This document shows positions 19,048 to 26,623 of a stretch of 64,000 bases of DNA, one piece after another (positions within the stretch are counted from its first letter, which is position 1; every line of letters starts with the position of its first letter). Origin of the DNA: Corynebacterium glyciniphilum AJ 3170 (GTDB lineage Bacteria; Actinomycetota; Actinomycetes; Mycobacteriales; Mycobacteriaceae). Location of the stretch: assembly GCF_007673095.1 (NCBI RefSeq), contig NZ_VDYZ01000007.1, forward strand, positions 62,001-126,000, written 5' to 3'. A program made the position numbers and the translations under genes. The notes under the pieces are model-generated. The model did not search any database. It saw only the letters and a list, made by a program, of their open reading frames with translations, and was not told the origin of the DNA.

Positions 19048-20199
19048 ATGCCGACCGTCTTGATCTGTTGCGACAAGTTCAAGGGGTCGGCATCGTCGCG
19101 TGCAGTGGCGGCTGCCCTCGGGCGGGGGCTGGAGTCCTCGGGCTGCTCCGTGGCCGCTCTCCCATTGGCCGACGGTGGTGACGGTACGCTCGAGGTCTTT
19201 GACGACCTGGGCTACCACCGCAGGGCTGTCGTGGTCCATGGTGCTGACGGGGAGCGGGTGGCGGCGGAGTACGCCTTGGAGAGCGCTTCCGTCGACGGCG
19301 GACGGACGGCGGTGATCGAGATCGCGCGCGCCTGCGGACTGGACATGGTCTCGTCGGGAGGGACGCCGCCCGGCCCGCAGGAGGCCCGTCAGGCAGGTTC
19401 CTGGGGTGTCGGTGAGCTCATCCGCGCCGCGCTCGACGAGGGCGTCGGACGGATCATCCTCGGACTCGGCGGGAGCGCCACCACGGACGCGGGGTTCGGC
19501 ATGGCGCAGGCCCTGGGTGTGGTCTTCCTTGATTCCGCCGGGGCACCTGTCACCCGGATCGGGGATCTCGCTGACGTCGCTGCCGTCGATCTCGACAGGT
19601 TGGACCACAGGTTGTCGGAGTTGGAGGTCGTTGTCGCTTCCGACGTCCAGAATCCGTTGTGCGGCCTGGACGGTGCCGCGGTCGTCTACGGCCCCCAGAA
19701 AGGTCTGGCACCGGAGGACATTGATGAGGTGGACAGCGCCATCCGGGGATTTGCTGCGGTGGCCGAGGATGCGCTCGGTACCTCAGGGGTGGCAGCACAG
19801 CCCGGTGCGGGGGCGGCAGGTGGTCTCGGATTCATGGCGCTAGGGCTACTGGGCGCGCAGATGCGCTCCGGTGTCGGTCTTGTTCTGGAGGAGACCGGCT
19901 TTTCCGGTGCACTCGGCACCGCTGACCTGGTCATTACCGGGGAGGGCCGGTTGGACGCACAGACGCTCAGCGGGAAGGGCCCGGCCGGAGTCGCTGAACG
20001 CGCACAGGAGAGCGACGTCCCCGTCGCCGCTGTCTGCGGGCAGAATCAGCTTGATGCTGGCCAGGCCAGCGCCCTGTTCGCCTCCGTACACGGCCTCGCG
20101 GACTACGAGCCGGACGTGGAGAAGTGTTTCCGTGATCCGCTGCCGATCCTGGAGCGCATCGGATTCGAGATCGGGGCAGGGCTCACACGCGGTCCCTGA
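19048..20199 (+). CDS. Glycerate kinase (GarK/GlxK family)
   Basis: 383 aa. It phosphorylates glycerate using ATP and feeds lower glycolysis. The family patterns are all present: CDKFKGSASS at residues 8-17, LPLADGGDGTLE near residue 45 and the glycine-rich LGLGGSATTDAGFGMA near residue 140. It starts 31 bp after pck with GGGGGA upstream, so joint expression is plausible and metabolically coherent: both enzymes act around the PEP/phosphoglycerate node. Its last 17 bp overlap the convergent cysteine-rich gene. Confidence 0.93.
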   Translation: MPTVLICCDKFKGSASSRAVAAALGRGLESSGCSVAALPLADGGDGTLEVFDDLGYHRRAVVVHGADGERVAAEYALESASVDGGRTAVIEIARACGLDMVSSGGTPPGPQEARQAGSWGVGELIRAALDEGVGRIILGLGGSATTDAGFGMAQALGVVFLDSAGAPVTRIGDLADVAAVDLDRLDHRLSELEVVVASDVQNPLCGLDGAAVVYGPQKGLAPEDIDEVDSAIRGFAAVAEDALGTSGVAAQPGAGAAGGLGFMALGLLGAQMRSGVGLVLEETGFSGALGTADLVITGEGRLDAQTLSGKGPAGVAERAQESDVPVAAVCGQNQLDAGQASALFASVHGLADYEPDVEKCFRDPLPILERIGFEIGAGLTRGP

Positions 20200-20419
20200 C
20201 TCCTGTGGCTCCCGTCCCCTCCCGGGAACAGTTCGCGCAGCAGTAGGTCTCGTCGCCCACGTGGACTCCGTGCCCGAGCACCCGGCACCCGCAGTGGGCG
20301 CAGGTCGGGGCCATCGCGTGTACGGCGCACTCGAAGCTGTCGAATACTCCGCTGCGGTCGCCCTGGGTGATGGTCAGCGGATTGTCGTAGTCGTTACCGC
20401 AGACGTCGCAGGTGCTCAT
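20183..20419 (-). CDS. Small cysteine-rich zinc-ribbon/metallothionein-like protein
   Basis: 78 aa with ten cysteines in CxxC (residues 4-7), a single Cys near 31, CxxCxC (about 40-45) and CCxxC (about 60-64) groupings, plus several His. This suggests two metal-binding knuckles holding zinc. Similar short actinobacterial proteins are annotated as metallothionein-like. The start ATG 20419 is preceded by GGAGGTG. The 3' end overlaps the glycerate kinase gene by 17 bp. No operon partner is visible. Confidence 0.75.
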   Translation of the reverse strand: MSTCDVCGNDYDNPLTITQGDRSGVFDSFECAVHAMAPTCAHCGCRVLGHGVHVGDETYCCANCSREGTGATGVRDRV

Positions 20420-20564
20420 GGTGAAACACCTCCATTCGGACGTGCATTGCCACCGTCAGTGTCGTGTGACATGACGTGTCTCCTTTCCCGTAGGGGATGT
20501 GGGATGCGCTACCCTACGCGGGACGCAGGTATGTGGCTACCCTTCCGGGTGCGGGAAATACGAT

Positions 20565-20577
20565 TATCCTGGGCGGC
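20565..20577 (+). promoter_or_regulatory. Putative -10 element of leaderless budA transcript
   Basis: TATCCT at 20565-20570 followed by exactly 7 nt and the ATG of the acetolactate decarboxylase gene. No ribosome binding site is present in that interval, so translation probably begins at the first base of the mRNA. Confidence 0.5.
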
Positions 20578-21309
20578 ATGACTGACCGTCCTGTCACACG
20601 CCACACCATCTTCCAGAACTCCCTGATGACCGCTCTGCTGGACGGCATCTACGACGGTGAGATGACCGTCGGGGAACTGCTCGGCAAAGGGAACTTCGGG
20701 CTGGGCACCTTCGACGCTCTCGACGGTGAGATGGTGATCATCGACGGCACCTGCTACCAGCTGCGGCACGACGGCAGCGCGGTGCGTGCCGACCTGGAGG
20801 CGAGGAGCCCGTACGCGGTGGCGACGAATTTCGTGCCGCGGATCCGCCGCCGTGCCCCGGAGAATATCCGGCGCTCCGAACTGTCCGACTTCATCGACGA
20901 GATGACCCCGTCGGCGAACTACATGTATGCCGTGCGTATCACCGGACGGTTCAGTGATGTGACCACCCGCACCGTCGTCCGGCAGTCGAAGCCGTACCCG
21001 CCGATGACCGAGGCGGTGGGGGACGACGCCGAACAGCATTTCACCGATGTGTCCGGGGTGATCGCGGGGTTCCGCACGCCGGTGTTCGAGAAGGGGATCT
21101 CGGTGCCGGGATGCCATGTGCACTTCATCGACGACGGTCGCACCGTGGGCGGGCACGTGCTGGACTTCACGCTCGCCGAGGGCAAGATCGAGCTGTGCCC
21201 GGGGACGGACCTCGACCTCCGCCTACCACTGACGTCGACGTTTTCTTCGGCGAATCTCGACCCTGAAGATCTGGACGACCAGTTGCACGCCACCGAGGTC
21301 AAGGGCTGA
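20578..21309 (+). CDS. budA: Alpha-acetolactate decarboxylase
   Basis: 243 aa. It decarboxylates alpha-acetolactate to acetoin, diverting pyruvate away from acid and controlling the acetolactate pool. The catalytic zinc ligands appear as GCHVHFIDDGRTVGGH (H-x-H-x10-H, about residues 180-195), and a Glu-rich lid and an Arg near residue 130 fit the family. N-terminal FQNSLMTALLDGIYDGEMT is typical. The frame is open upstream to 20497, but ATG 20578 matches the family start and the TATCCT element. No acetolactate synthase or butanediol dehydrogenase gene is adjacent, so it works with enzymes encoded elsewhere. Confidence 0.95.
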   Translation: MTDRPVTRHTIFQNSLMTALLDGIYDGEMTVGELLGKGNFGLGTFDALDGEMVIIDGTCYQLRHDGSAVRADLEARSPYAVATNFVPRIRRRAPENIRRSELSDFIDEMTPSANYMYAVRITGRFSDVTTRTVVRQSKPYPPMTEAVGDDAEQHFTDVSGVIAGFRTPVFEKGISVPGCHVHFIDDGRTVGGHVLDFTLAEGKIELCPGTDLDLRLPLTSTFSSANLDPEDLDDQLHATEVKG

Positions 21310-21312
21310 GGA

Positions 21313-22932
21313 TCAGCCCACCGGTCGCGACGGAGCGGCGGTGACGTCGGTGGTTCCGGTGCGCAGGTAGTCCACGACGGTGTCGTCCACAATCGTGTTG
21401 CCCACACCGACCTGGGCGTGACCCGGCCCGTCCACGGTGATGACGTGGCTGTTCATCGCCTCCGCCATCGGGCGGTGGGTGCGGTAGAGGGTCTGCGGAT
21501 CACCGGTTCCCTGGATCTGCAGCGGCCGGACGTCCAGGGCACCACCGTTGACGTCCACGATCGGAGCGTTCGGCTCGATGCCTGCACAGTTGATTCCTGC
21601 CGCGGCAGTGTCACCGGGGAGGGAGAACACGTCCTGTTCGACGAAGTTGTTCCACAGTGCCCCGGGGATTCTCAGGGGGTCAGCGTCAACCTGGTTCTCG
21701 TTGCAGATGACCATCGACTGCATGGCCTGGGTCGCCATCACCTGGTTCAGCGCTTCTGGGTCAGCGTCGGCCTGGGCTTCAATCTGTTCCTCAAGGGAAG
21801 GGAGCTGTGTGGTGCCGTTGATGATCTCCGCCAGCTCGCCCCAGAACTGCGGCTGTGGCAGTACCTGGTGCGTAGCCACCAGGGTCGTTGATGCAGCTTG
21901 AATAGCGCCGGGCGTGCTGACCATGCGGAAGAGGTTCTCCAGCTTTGCCTGCGGTTGGCCCGTCGCGGTGAGGATGTCCGCCGCGGGCTGGCCGGCCCAC
22001 TGCAGCCCTTCGGGCAGATCACCGATCTGGGCTGGTGGCGGGACGACCGTCGGATTCGTTCCGGATTCCTCCACGATCACCCGCGACCATGCCTGGTACA
22101 CCTCCAGAGGCGTCTCACCGAGTCCGTAGGTGTCGTTGTTCTCCGCGGTCCATTCCAGGAAGTCGTGGAGTGCACCGGTGTAGCCGCCGGTCTGATCATC
22201 GAGCGTGCCTGTCCAGGTTCTGTTCTGGTCCGACCCGGAATCGAGGACGAGTTTGTCGGTGCGCTCCGGGAACAAGGTCGCGTAGGCGGATCCGAGATGA
22301 GTCCCGTAGCTCACCCCCGTGACAGAGACGGTGTCCTCGCCGAGGGCGGCACGGACGTCCTCGAGATCGTGTGCAATTTCCGAGGTGTTGATCGAATCGG
22401 TGTAGCCGGGCGTACCGATCTCGCAGGCATCCTGGAAATAACCCGCCGCCTCCGTGAGGTTCGCGCGCAACGGGTCCCAGCCGGTCGGTTCGTGGTCACA
22501 GTCCAGGGGCGTGGAGCCGACGAGGCCGCGTGGTTGGATGGCAACCATGTCCCACTCGTTCTTCATGTCCTGCGGCCACTGGAGCAGGTGGTCTTGAGCT
22601 CCAATGTGGCTATACGCATCGTCTCCGGGTCCACCGGGGACGGCGAACAGCGTTCCCCTGCGTGCGTCAGGGTCGCTGGCAGGGACGCGGACGAAGCCGA
22701 CGGAGATCTGTTCGCCGTCCGGTTCGGCGTGGTACATCGGGACGTCGATGCGTCCGCATTCCGCGGTGTCCACAGTGACCTGGTCGGGACAGGTTTCCCA
22801 GGTGATGTCGCTGGAGGAGGCGGGTTGTGGGATACCGTCTTCCCCGACGGTCCCGGCCGTCGCGGCAGGTAGTCCACCGGCAGCGACGACGATAGCGGCC
22901 AGGATGGCGGGCATAGACGTGCGAGCACACAA
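21313..22932 (-). CDS. Secreted alpha/beta hydrolase, tripeptidyl aminopeptidase (TAP)-like
   Basis: 539 aa using TTG 22932, or 533 aa from ATG 22914. TTG is favoured because AGGAG lies about 10 nt upstream and the extra residues include the Arg expected at the N-side of a signal peptide (hydrophobic core about 8-24, likely cleavage after ATAG). The mature enzyme has the nucleophile elbow GVSYGT near residue 175 and a C-terminal TAP-like domain with GTGDPQT and GPGHAQ supplying the acid and His. The family releases N-terminal tri- or dipeptides, or acts as an esterase. The substrate here is unknown. It is divergent from the sulfur transporter gene. Confidence 0.85.
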   Translation of the reverse strand: MCARTSMPAILAAIVVAAGGLPAATAGTVGEDGIPQPASSSDITWETCPDQVTVDTAECGRIDVPMYHAEPDGEQISVGFVRVPASDPDARRGTLFAVPGGPGDDAYSHIGAQDHLLQWPQDMKNEWDMVAIQPRGLVGSTPLDCDHEPTGWDPLRANLTEAAGYFQDACEIGTPGYTDSINTSEIAHDLEDVRAALGEDTVSVTGVSYGTHLGSAYATLFPERTDKLVLDSGSDQNRTWTGTLDDQTGGYTGALHDFLEWTAENNDTYGLGETPLEVYQAWSRVIVEESGTNPTVVPPPAQIGDLPEGLQWAGQPAADILTATGQPQAKLENLFRMVSTPGAIQAASTTLVATHQVLPQPQFWGELAEIINGTTQLPSLEEQIEAQADADPEALNQVMATQAMQSMVICNENQVDADPLRIPGALWNNFVEQDVFSLPGDTAAAGINCAGIEPNAPIVDVNGGALDVRPLQIQGTGDPQTLYRTHRPMAEAMNSHVITVDGPGHAQVGVGNTIVDDTVVDYLRTGTTDVTAAPSRPVG

Positions 22933-23173
22933 TGGTACGGATTCTCCTGAAACGTCGTGGGAGGATTCTGAGTAAAATGTATATGACGGATCAGACGGGA
23001 TGAAGTACGGGGTCCGGCCAATCAGTGCAAGCGTGCCGGATTCCGGCTTCCGCCGGCAGCGCGGCGTCGTTTCCGGCACGCCCCCACTGATCCGGCCGGA
23101 CAGCGTGCCGCCATGAACGGACCCCTTGTCCGGTGCCGCCGTCCGGTGTAGGGTCCACAGGCACAAACAGACC

Positions 23174-23193
23174 GATCTGTCCATAAGCAGATC
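23174..23193. promoter_or_regulatory. Inverted repeat before the YeeE/YedE gene
   Basis: GATCTG and CAGATC arms separated by 8 nt, between 16 and 35 nt upstream of the start codon, followed by a GGGAGGAC ribosome binding site. It is short but well placed for an operator. No regulator gene is adjacent. Confidence 0.3.
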
Positions 23194-23208
23194 TCACGGG
23201 AGGACCTC

Positions 23209-24666
23209 ATGCTCATCACCGGACTGGCCGTCGGCGCCGTCCTCGGCTTCGTCATGCAACGCGGCCGTTTCTGCGTCACCGGCTTTCTGCGTGACATCTT
23301 CACCCAGCGGACCTGGCGTGGTGTGACTGCGCTCCTGGTCGTCATCGCCGTCCACGCTGTCGGCCTCACTGCGCTGACGAGTACCGGAGTGATCGATCCG
23401 GACGTCAGTGATTTCGCGCCCGCAGCCGTGGTCATCGGCGGCTTCGTCTTCGGTCTCGGCATCGTCCTGGCCGGCGGATGCGCGTCCGGTACGTGGTACC
23501 GCTCCGGCGAGGGCCTGGTCGGTTCGTGGATCGCCCTGGCGATGTACGCACTGTCCTCGGCGGCGATGAACTACGGCCCGCTGTCCGGTATGAACGAGTG
23601 GCTCGGCGGGTACACCGTCGAGGCCACGACCGTCCCGGAGACGCTGGGTGTCACCCCATGGATCTTCGTGGTCCTCATTGTCGTGGTCACGGCACTGATG
23701 GTCCGGCACTACGTCTCACGCGATCGCTCGGTACCGAAGCCGACCACCCTCGCCCCGAAGAAGACCGGTATCGCGCACCTGCTCACCGAGAAGCCGTGGC
23801 ACTTCTACGTCACCGCGGCGATCGTCGGTGTCATCGGTGTGATCGCCTGGCCGCTGTCCGCGGCAACCGGCCGCAACTCCGGGCTCGGTATCACGACTCC
23901 GTCGGCGGATCTGGCGTCCTGGCTGACCACCGCGAATCCGGCGAACTGGAACTGGGGTGTGCTGCTGGTGCTCGGCATCCTCGTCGGCTCCTACATCGCG
24001 GCCAAGGCCTCCGGTGAGTTCCGCGTGCGTGTGCCGGACGGTCGGCAGGCGGTCCGTTCGGTTGTCGGCGGTGTGATGATGGGCGTCGGTGCCGTCTGGG
24101 CCGGCGGATGCACCGTGGGCAACGGCATGGTCCAGACGTCGCTGTTCAGCTACCAGGGGTGGGTGGCGATCGTGGCGATCGCCCTCGGTGTCGGCGCAGC
24201 GGCCAAGATCTGGCTGAAGCCGGACCAGCCCTACAACCCGCAGGACGACGGCCCGTCCGGGCGGGCCGACGACGACCTCGCGCCCGTCGCGCCCGCCGCA
24301 CCCACAGAGCCCGGAGCCGCAGGAACCGCCGGGACGTCGGGCAGTGCCGTGCTCACCGCACCGACGCTGACGGCGTCCGCGCTGGGGGTCGTCGGATCCA
24401 CGACCCGGGACAAGGGAAATCTCACTGACCTGGGCAACGGTCGGTGGAAGATGGACACCCTGGGTGCTGTGTGCCCCTTCCCGCTGATTGAGGCGAAGGA
24501 CGCGATCAAGCGCATCGACGTCGGCGAGGAGCTGGTCATCGAATTCGACTGCACCCAGGCGACGGACGCGCTGCCGCGCTGGGCGGCGACGGACGGTCAC
24601 GAGGTGACGCAGTTCGAGACAGCCGGGGACGCCGGTTGGGTGATCGCGGTGAAGCGCGGCGCATAG
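23209..24666 (+). CDS. YeeE/YedE (TsuA-like) sulfur transporter fused to a TusA domain
   Basis: 485 aa. Residues about 1-345 form about ten hydrophobic segments with the conserved cysteine motifs of thiosulfate transporters (GGCASGTW near residue 90, GGCTVGNG near residue 300). After an Ala/Pro-rich linker (about 350-400) comes a TusA-like sulfur-carrier domain with its CPFP catalytic motif near residue 424. In many bacteria these are separate genes (tsuA and tsuB/tusA-like). The fusion suggests direct hand-over of imported thiosulfate sulfur to the carrier at the inner face. GGGAGGAC precedes ATG 23209. Confidence 0.9.
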   Translation: MLITGLAVGAVLGFVMQRGRFCVTGFLRDIFTQRTWRGVTALLVVIAVHAVGLTALTSTGVIDPDVSDFAPAAVVIGGFVFGLGIVLAGGCASGTWYRSGEGLVGSWIALAMYALSSAAMNYGPLSGMNEWLGGYTVEATTVPETLGVTPWIFVVLIVVVTALMVRHYVSRDRSVPKPTTLAPKKTGIAHLLTEKPWHFYVTAAIVGVIGVIAWPLSAATGRNSGLGITTPSADLASWLTTANPANWNWGVLLVLGILVGSYIAAKASGEFRVRVPDGRQAVRSVVGGVMMGVGAVWAGGCTVGNGMVQTSLFSYQGWVAIVAIALGVGAAAKIWLKPDQPYNPQDDGPSGRADDDLAPVAPAAPTEPGAAGTAGTSGSAVLTAPTLTASALGVVGSTTRDKGNLTDLGNGRWKMDTLGAVCPFPLIEAKDAIKRIDVGEELVIEFDCTQATDALPRWAATDGHEVTQFETAGDAGWVIAVKRGA

Positions 24667-24806
24667 TTGTGCCCGCGGGCCCGAGTGTGGCCCCTGGTTA
24701 CCTCTGGTGAACGAGGTTTCGCTAGCCTGTCGTTATCGACGTTTCAGCACATTCCTCGCCACCGGCCTGGCGGTACATCCCCGGTCGGTCCTTCCGGCGA
24801 TTCCTG

Positions 24807-25763
24807 TTGTGCGGATGTATCGACCTCGCGGGGAGCCTGACGTTCCGGACGTTGCTTGCCCTTTTCCCGGCACTCATCGCCCTGGTGTCGATCCTCGGGT
24901 TGTTCGGGCAGAGTGAAGAATCGGTCGTGTCCATGCTCAACGAGGCAGAGGACATCGTCCCGGAGACCGCGTGGGGAGCAGTGGAACCGGTTCTGTCGGA
25001 GATCCTGAATACCCCGTCCGCGGGCCTGGGGCTTGTCCTCGGTCTGGTGACGACCTTGTGGACCGCGTCCGGATACGTCAAGACCTTCGGCCGGGCGATG
25101 AACAGCATCTACGACACCACCGAGGGGCGGGGGCTGATCAAGTACAACCTCCAGATGTACCTGCTCACCGCATTCCTGCTGGTGCTGATCGCCCTCGGAA
25201 TCGTCGCGTTCAGTATCTCCGGGCCGATCGCCGAGATGATCGGCTCCGCGGTCGGGCTCGAGGAGACGACGCTGCGGATCTGGGGGGTCGCCCGCTGGAT
25301 CGTGATCGCCGTGGTGGTGATCCTGCTGGTCGGGCTGTTGTACCGGACGACGCCGAATATCCGGGTCCGCGGCATGCGTTGGGTCAGTGCCGGTGCCGTG
25401 CTGGCGATCGGGGGAGCGGTCCTGGCGTCACTGGTCTTCTTCTTCTACGTGGCCAACTTCGGCAACTACAACGCCACCTACGGCACCCTCGCAGGCGTCG
25501 TGATCCTGATGCTGTGGTTGTTCATCGTCAACATCGTGCTGTTGTTCGGGGCGGTGGTCGACAGCGAGGTGGAACGGGTGCGGCAACTGAAGGCGGGGAT
25601 GCCTGCGGAGGAGAGTCTGCAGCTTGAGGCCCGCGACACCGTGGCCATAGAGAAGGCGGAGGACCAGCTGGCACGCGACGTGGAACGTGCGCGGACGGTC
25701 AGGGAAGCTGCCGGGACTGCGGAACCGGCCGACACCGCAGGAAACCCTCGGCCGGAGGGATAG
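24807..25763 (+). CDS. YihY/UPF0761 (BrkB-like) membrane protein, N-terminus uncertain
   Basis: 318 aa from TTG 24807. It has six hydrophobic segments with family patterns: FPALIALVSILGLFG, LWTASGYVKTFGRAMN, YGTLAGVVILMLWLF. The C-terminal tail is charged. Function is unsettled in the family; older claims of RNase BN activity were withdrawn. The same frame reads back to the TAG at 24723, and its translation (PPAWRYIPGRSFRRF) resembles the N-termini of relatives, yet no ATG, GTG or TTG exists there before 24807. The gene may start at an unusual codon, or the true N-terminus has been lost. Confidence 0.78.
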   Translation: MCGCIDLAGSLTFRTLLALFPALIALVSILGLFGQSEESVVSMLNEAEDIVPETAWGAVEPVLSEILNTPSAGLGLVLGLVTTLWTASGYVKTFGRAMNSIYDTTEGRGLIKYNLQMYLLTAFLLVLIALGIVAFSISGPIAEMIGSAVGLEETTLRIWGVARWIVIAVVVILLVGLLYRTTPNIRVRGMRWVSAGAVLAIGGAVLASLVFFFYVANFGNYNATYGTLAGVVILMLWLFIVNIVLLFGAVVDSEVERVRQLKAGMPAEESLQLEARDTVAIEKAEDQLARDVERARTVREAAGTAEPADTAGNPRPEG

Positions 25764-25778
25764 CCTGCGGCTCCCTTC

Positions 25779-26435
25779 TCACAGAGCCGTCCGGTGTGTG
25801 TTCTCCGTCCGCTTCCTGGCCGCTTTACGTCGCCTGTCGCGGACAACCAGAAAGACCACGAAGGCCACGACCGCCAGGGCCAGCGCGACGTACACCCAGC
25901 TGGAGTAGCGGTCGATCACGTCTGACACCGTCTTCCAGTTCTCACCCAGGGCGACACCCAGCCAGATCAGCACGCCGTTCCAGACCCCGGAACCGACGAG
26001 AGTGAGCACCGAGAACTTCAGCAGCCCCGTACGGTGGACCCCGGCGGGAATCGAGACCAGGCTCCGCACACCCGGAACCACGCGACCGATGAGGATCGAG
26101 GCCTCCCCGTACTTGCCGAACCAGTGCAGTGCCTTGTCCACGTCCTCGCCCTCGGTGAGCCACATCCTGTCCGCGATGGCGCGCAGACGCTCCGCGCCGA
26201 CCACCGCCCCCAGCCAGTAGAGCAGCCACGCCCCCAACATCGACCCGGTTGTCGCGCCGATGAATGCCGCCCACACGTTGAGCTCGCCCTGCGTGGAGCT
26301 GAACCCGGCCAGAGGGAGGACGAACTCACTGGGGATCGGCGGAAACACGGTCTCGATGAGGATCGCGAGGCCGACACCCAGGGCGCCGAGGGTGTCCATG
26401 AGGGAGACAACCCAGTCGACGAGAGAATCAAACAC
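25779..26435 (-). CDS. DedA family membrane protein
   Basis: 218 aa with the DedA/SNARE-associated pattern: ETVFPPIPSEFVLPLAGF near residue 30, GAWLLYWLGAVVG, then GRVVPGVRSLVSIPAGVH near residue 120. The Arg and Pro residues of these reentrant loops are conserved. DedA proteins are transporters linked to undecaprenyl-phosphate or phospholipid recycling and membrane homeostasis. The C-terminus is basic. It is convergent with the YihY gene and is preceded by a palindrome overlapping a likely -10 box. Confidence 0.9.
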   Translation of the reverse strand: MFDSLVDWVVSLMDTLGALGVGLAILIETVFPPIPSEFVLPLAGFSSTQGELNVWAAFIGATTGSMLGAWLLYWLGAVVGAERLRAIADRMWLTEGEDVDKALHWFGKYGEASILIGRVVPGVRSLVSIPAGVHRTGLLKFSVLTLVGSGVWNGVLIWLGVALGENWKTVSDVIDRYSSWVYVALALAVVAFVVFLVVRDRRRKAARKRTENTHRTAL

Positions 26436-26472
26436 GCGGGTCCTCCGGAACGGTCAGACGGAAACAGGCCAT

Positions 26473-26500
26473 AGTTACGGTAAATATAGCGACCGTAACT
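26473..26500 (-). promoter_or_regulatory. Palindromic operator overlapping the dedA promoter
   Basis: Perfect 9-bp arms (26473-26481 and 26492-26500) around a 10-nt AT-rich centre. On the minus strand that centre contains TATATT, a good -10 hexamer, 48 nt before the dedA start codon. A dimeric repressor bound here would cover the promoter. Confidence 0.5.
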
Positions 26501-26525
26501 GGCAGGGCACTGGCAGACGCCTGGG

Positions 26526-26570
26526 AACGTCGGAGAACGTCGGAGAACGTCGGAGAACGTCGGAGAACGC
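26526..26570. repeat. Tandem 10-bp repeat
   Basis: Four exact head-to-tail copies of AACGTCGGAG starting at 26526, plus a decayed fifth. They lie between the dedA promoter and the fadB terminator, in no gene. Length may vary between strains by slippage. Confidence 0.85.
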
Positions 26571-26573
26571 AGA

Positions 26574-26604
26574 ACGACGGTTACTGGAGGACAGTAACCG
26601 TCGT
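26574..26604 (-). terminator. Terminator downstream of fadB
   Basis: 13-bp perfect stem (26574-26586 with 26592-26604) and a 5-nt loop, 20 bp beyond the fadB stop codon. A uridine tract is weak, as is usual in high-GC actinobacteria. Confidence 0.75.
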
Positions 26605-26623
26605 GGTCGGCAGCCGGGCGAGA

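Noticed and set aside
17172-19082. 636-codon open frame antisense to pck
   Set aside because: Third-position GC bias of the real gene opens the opposite strand; its translation is Val/Asp/Gly/His-rich without any domain and pck is unambiguous.
26526-26570. CRISPR-like array
   Set aside because: The 10-bp units are head to tail without spacers, and no cas genes are present.
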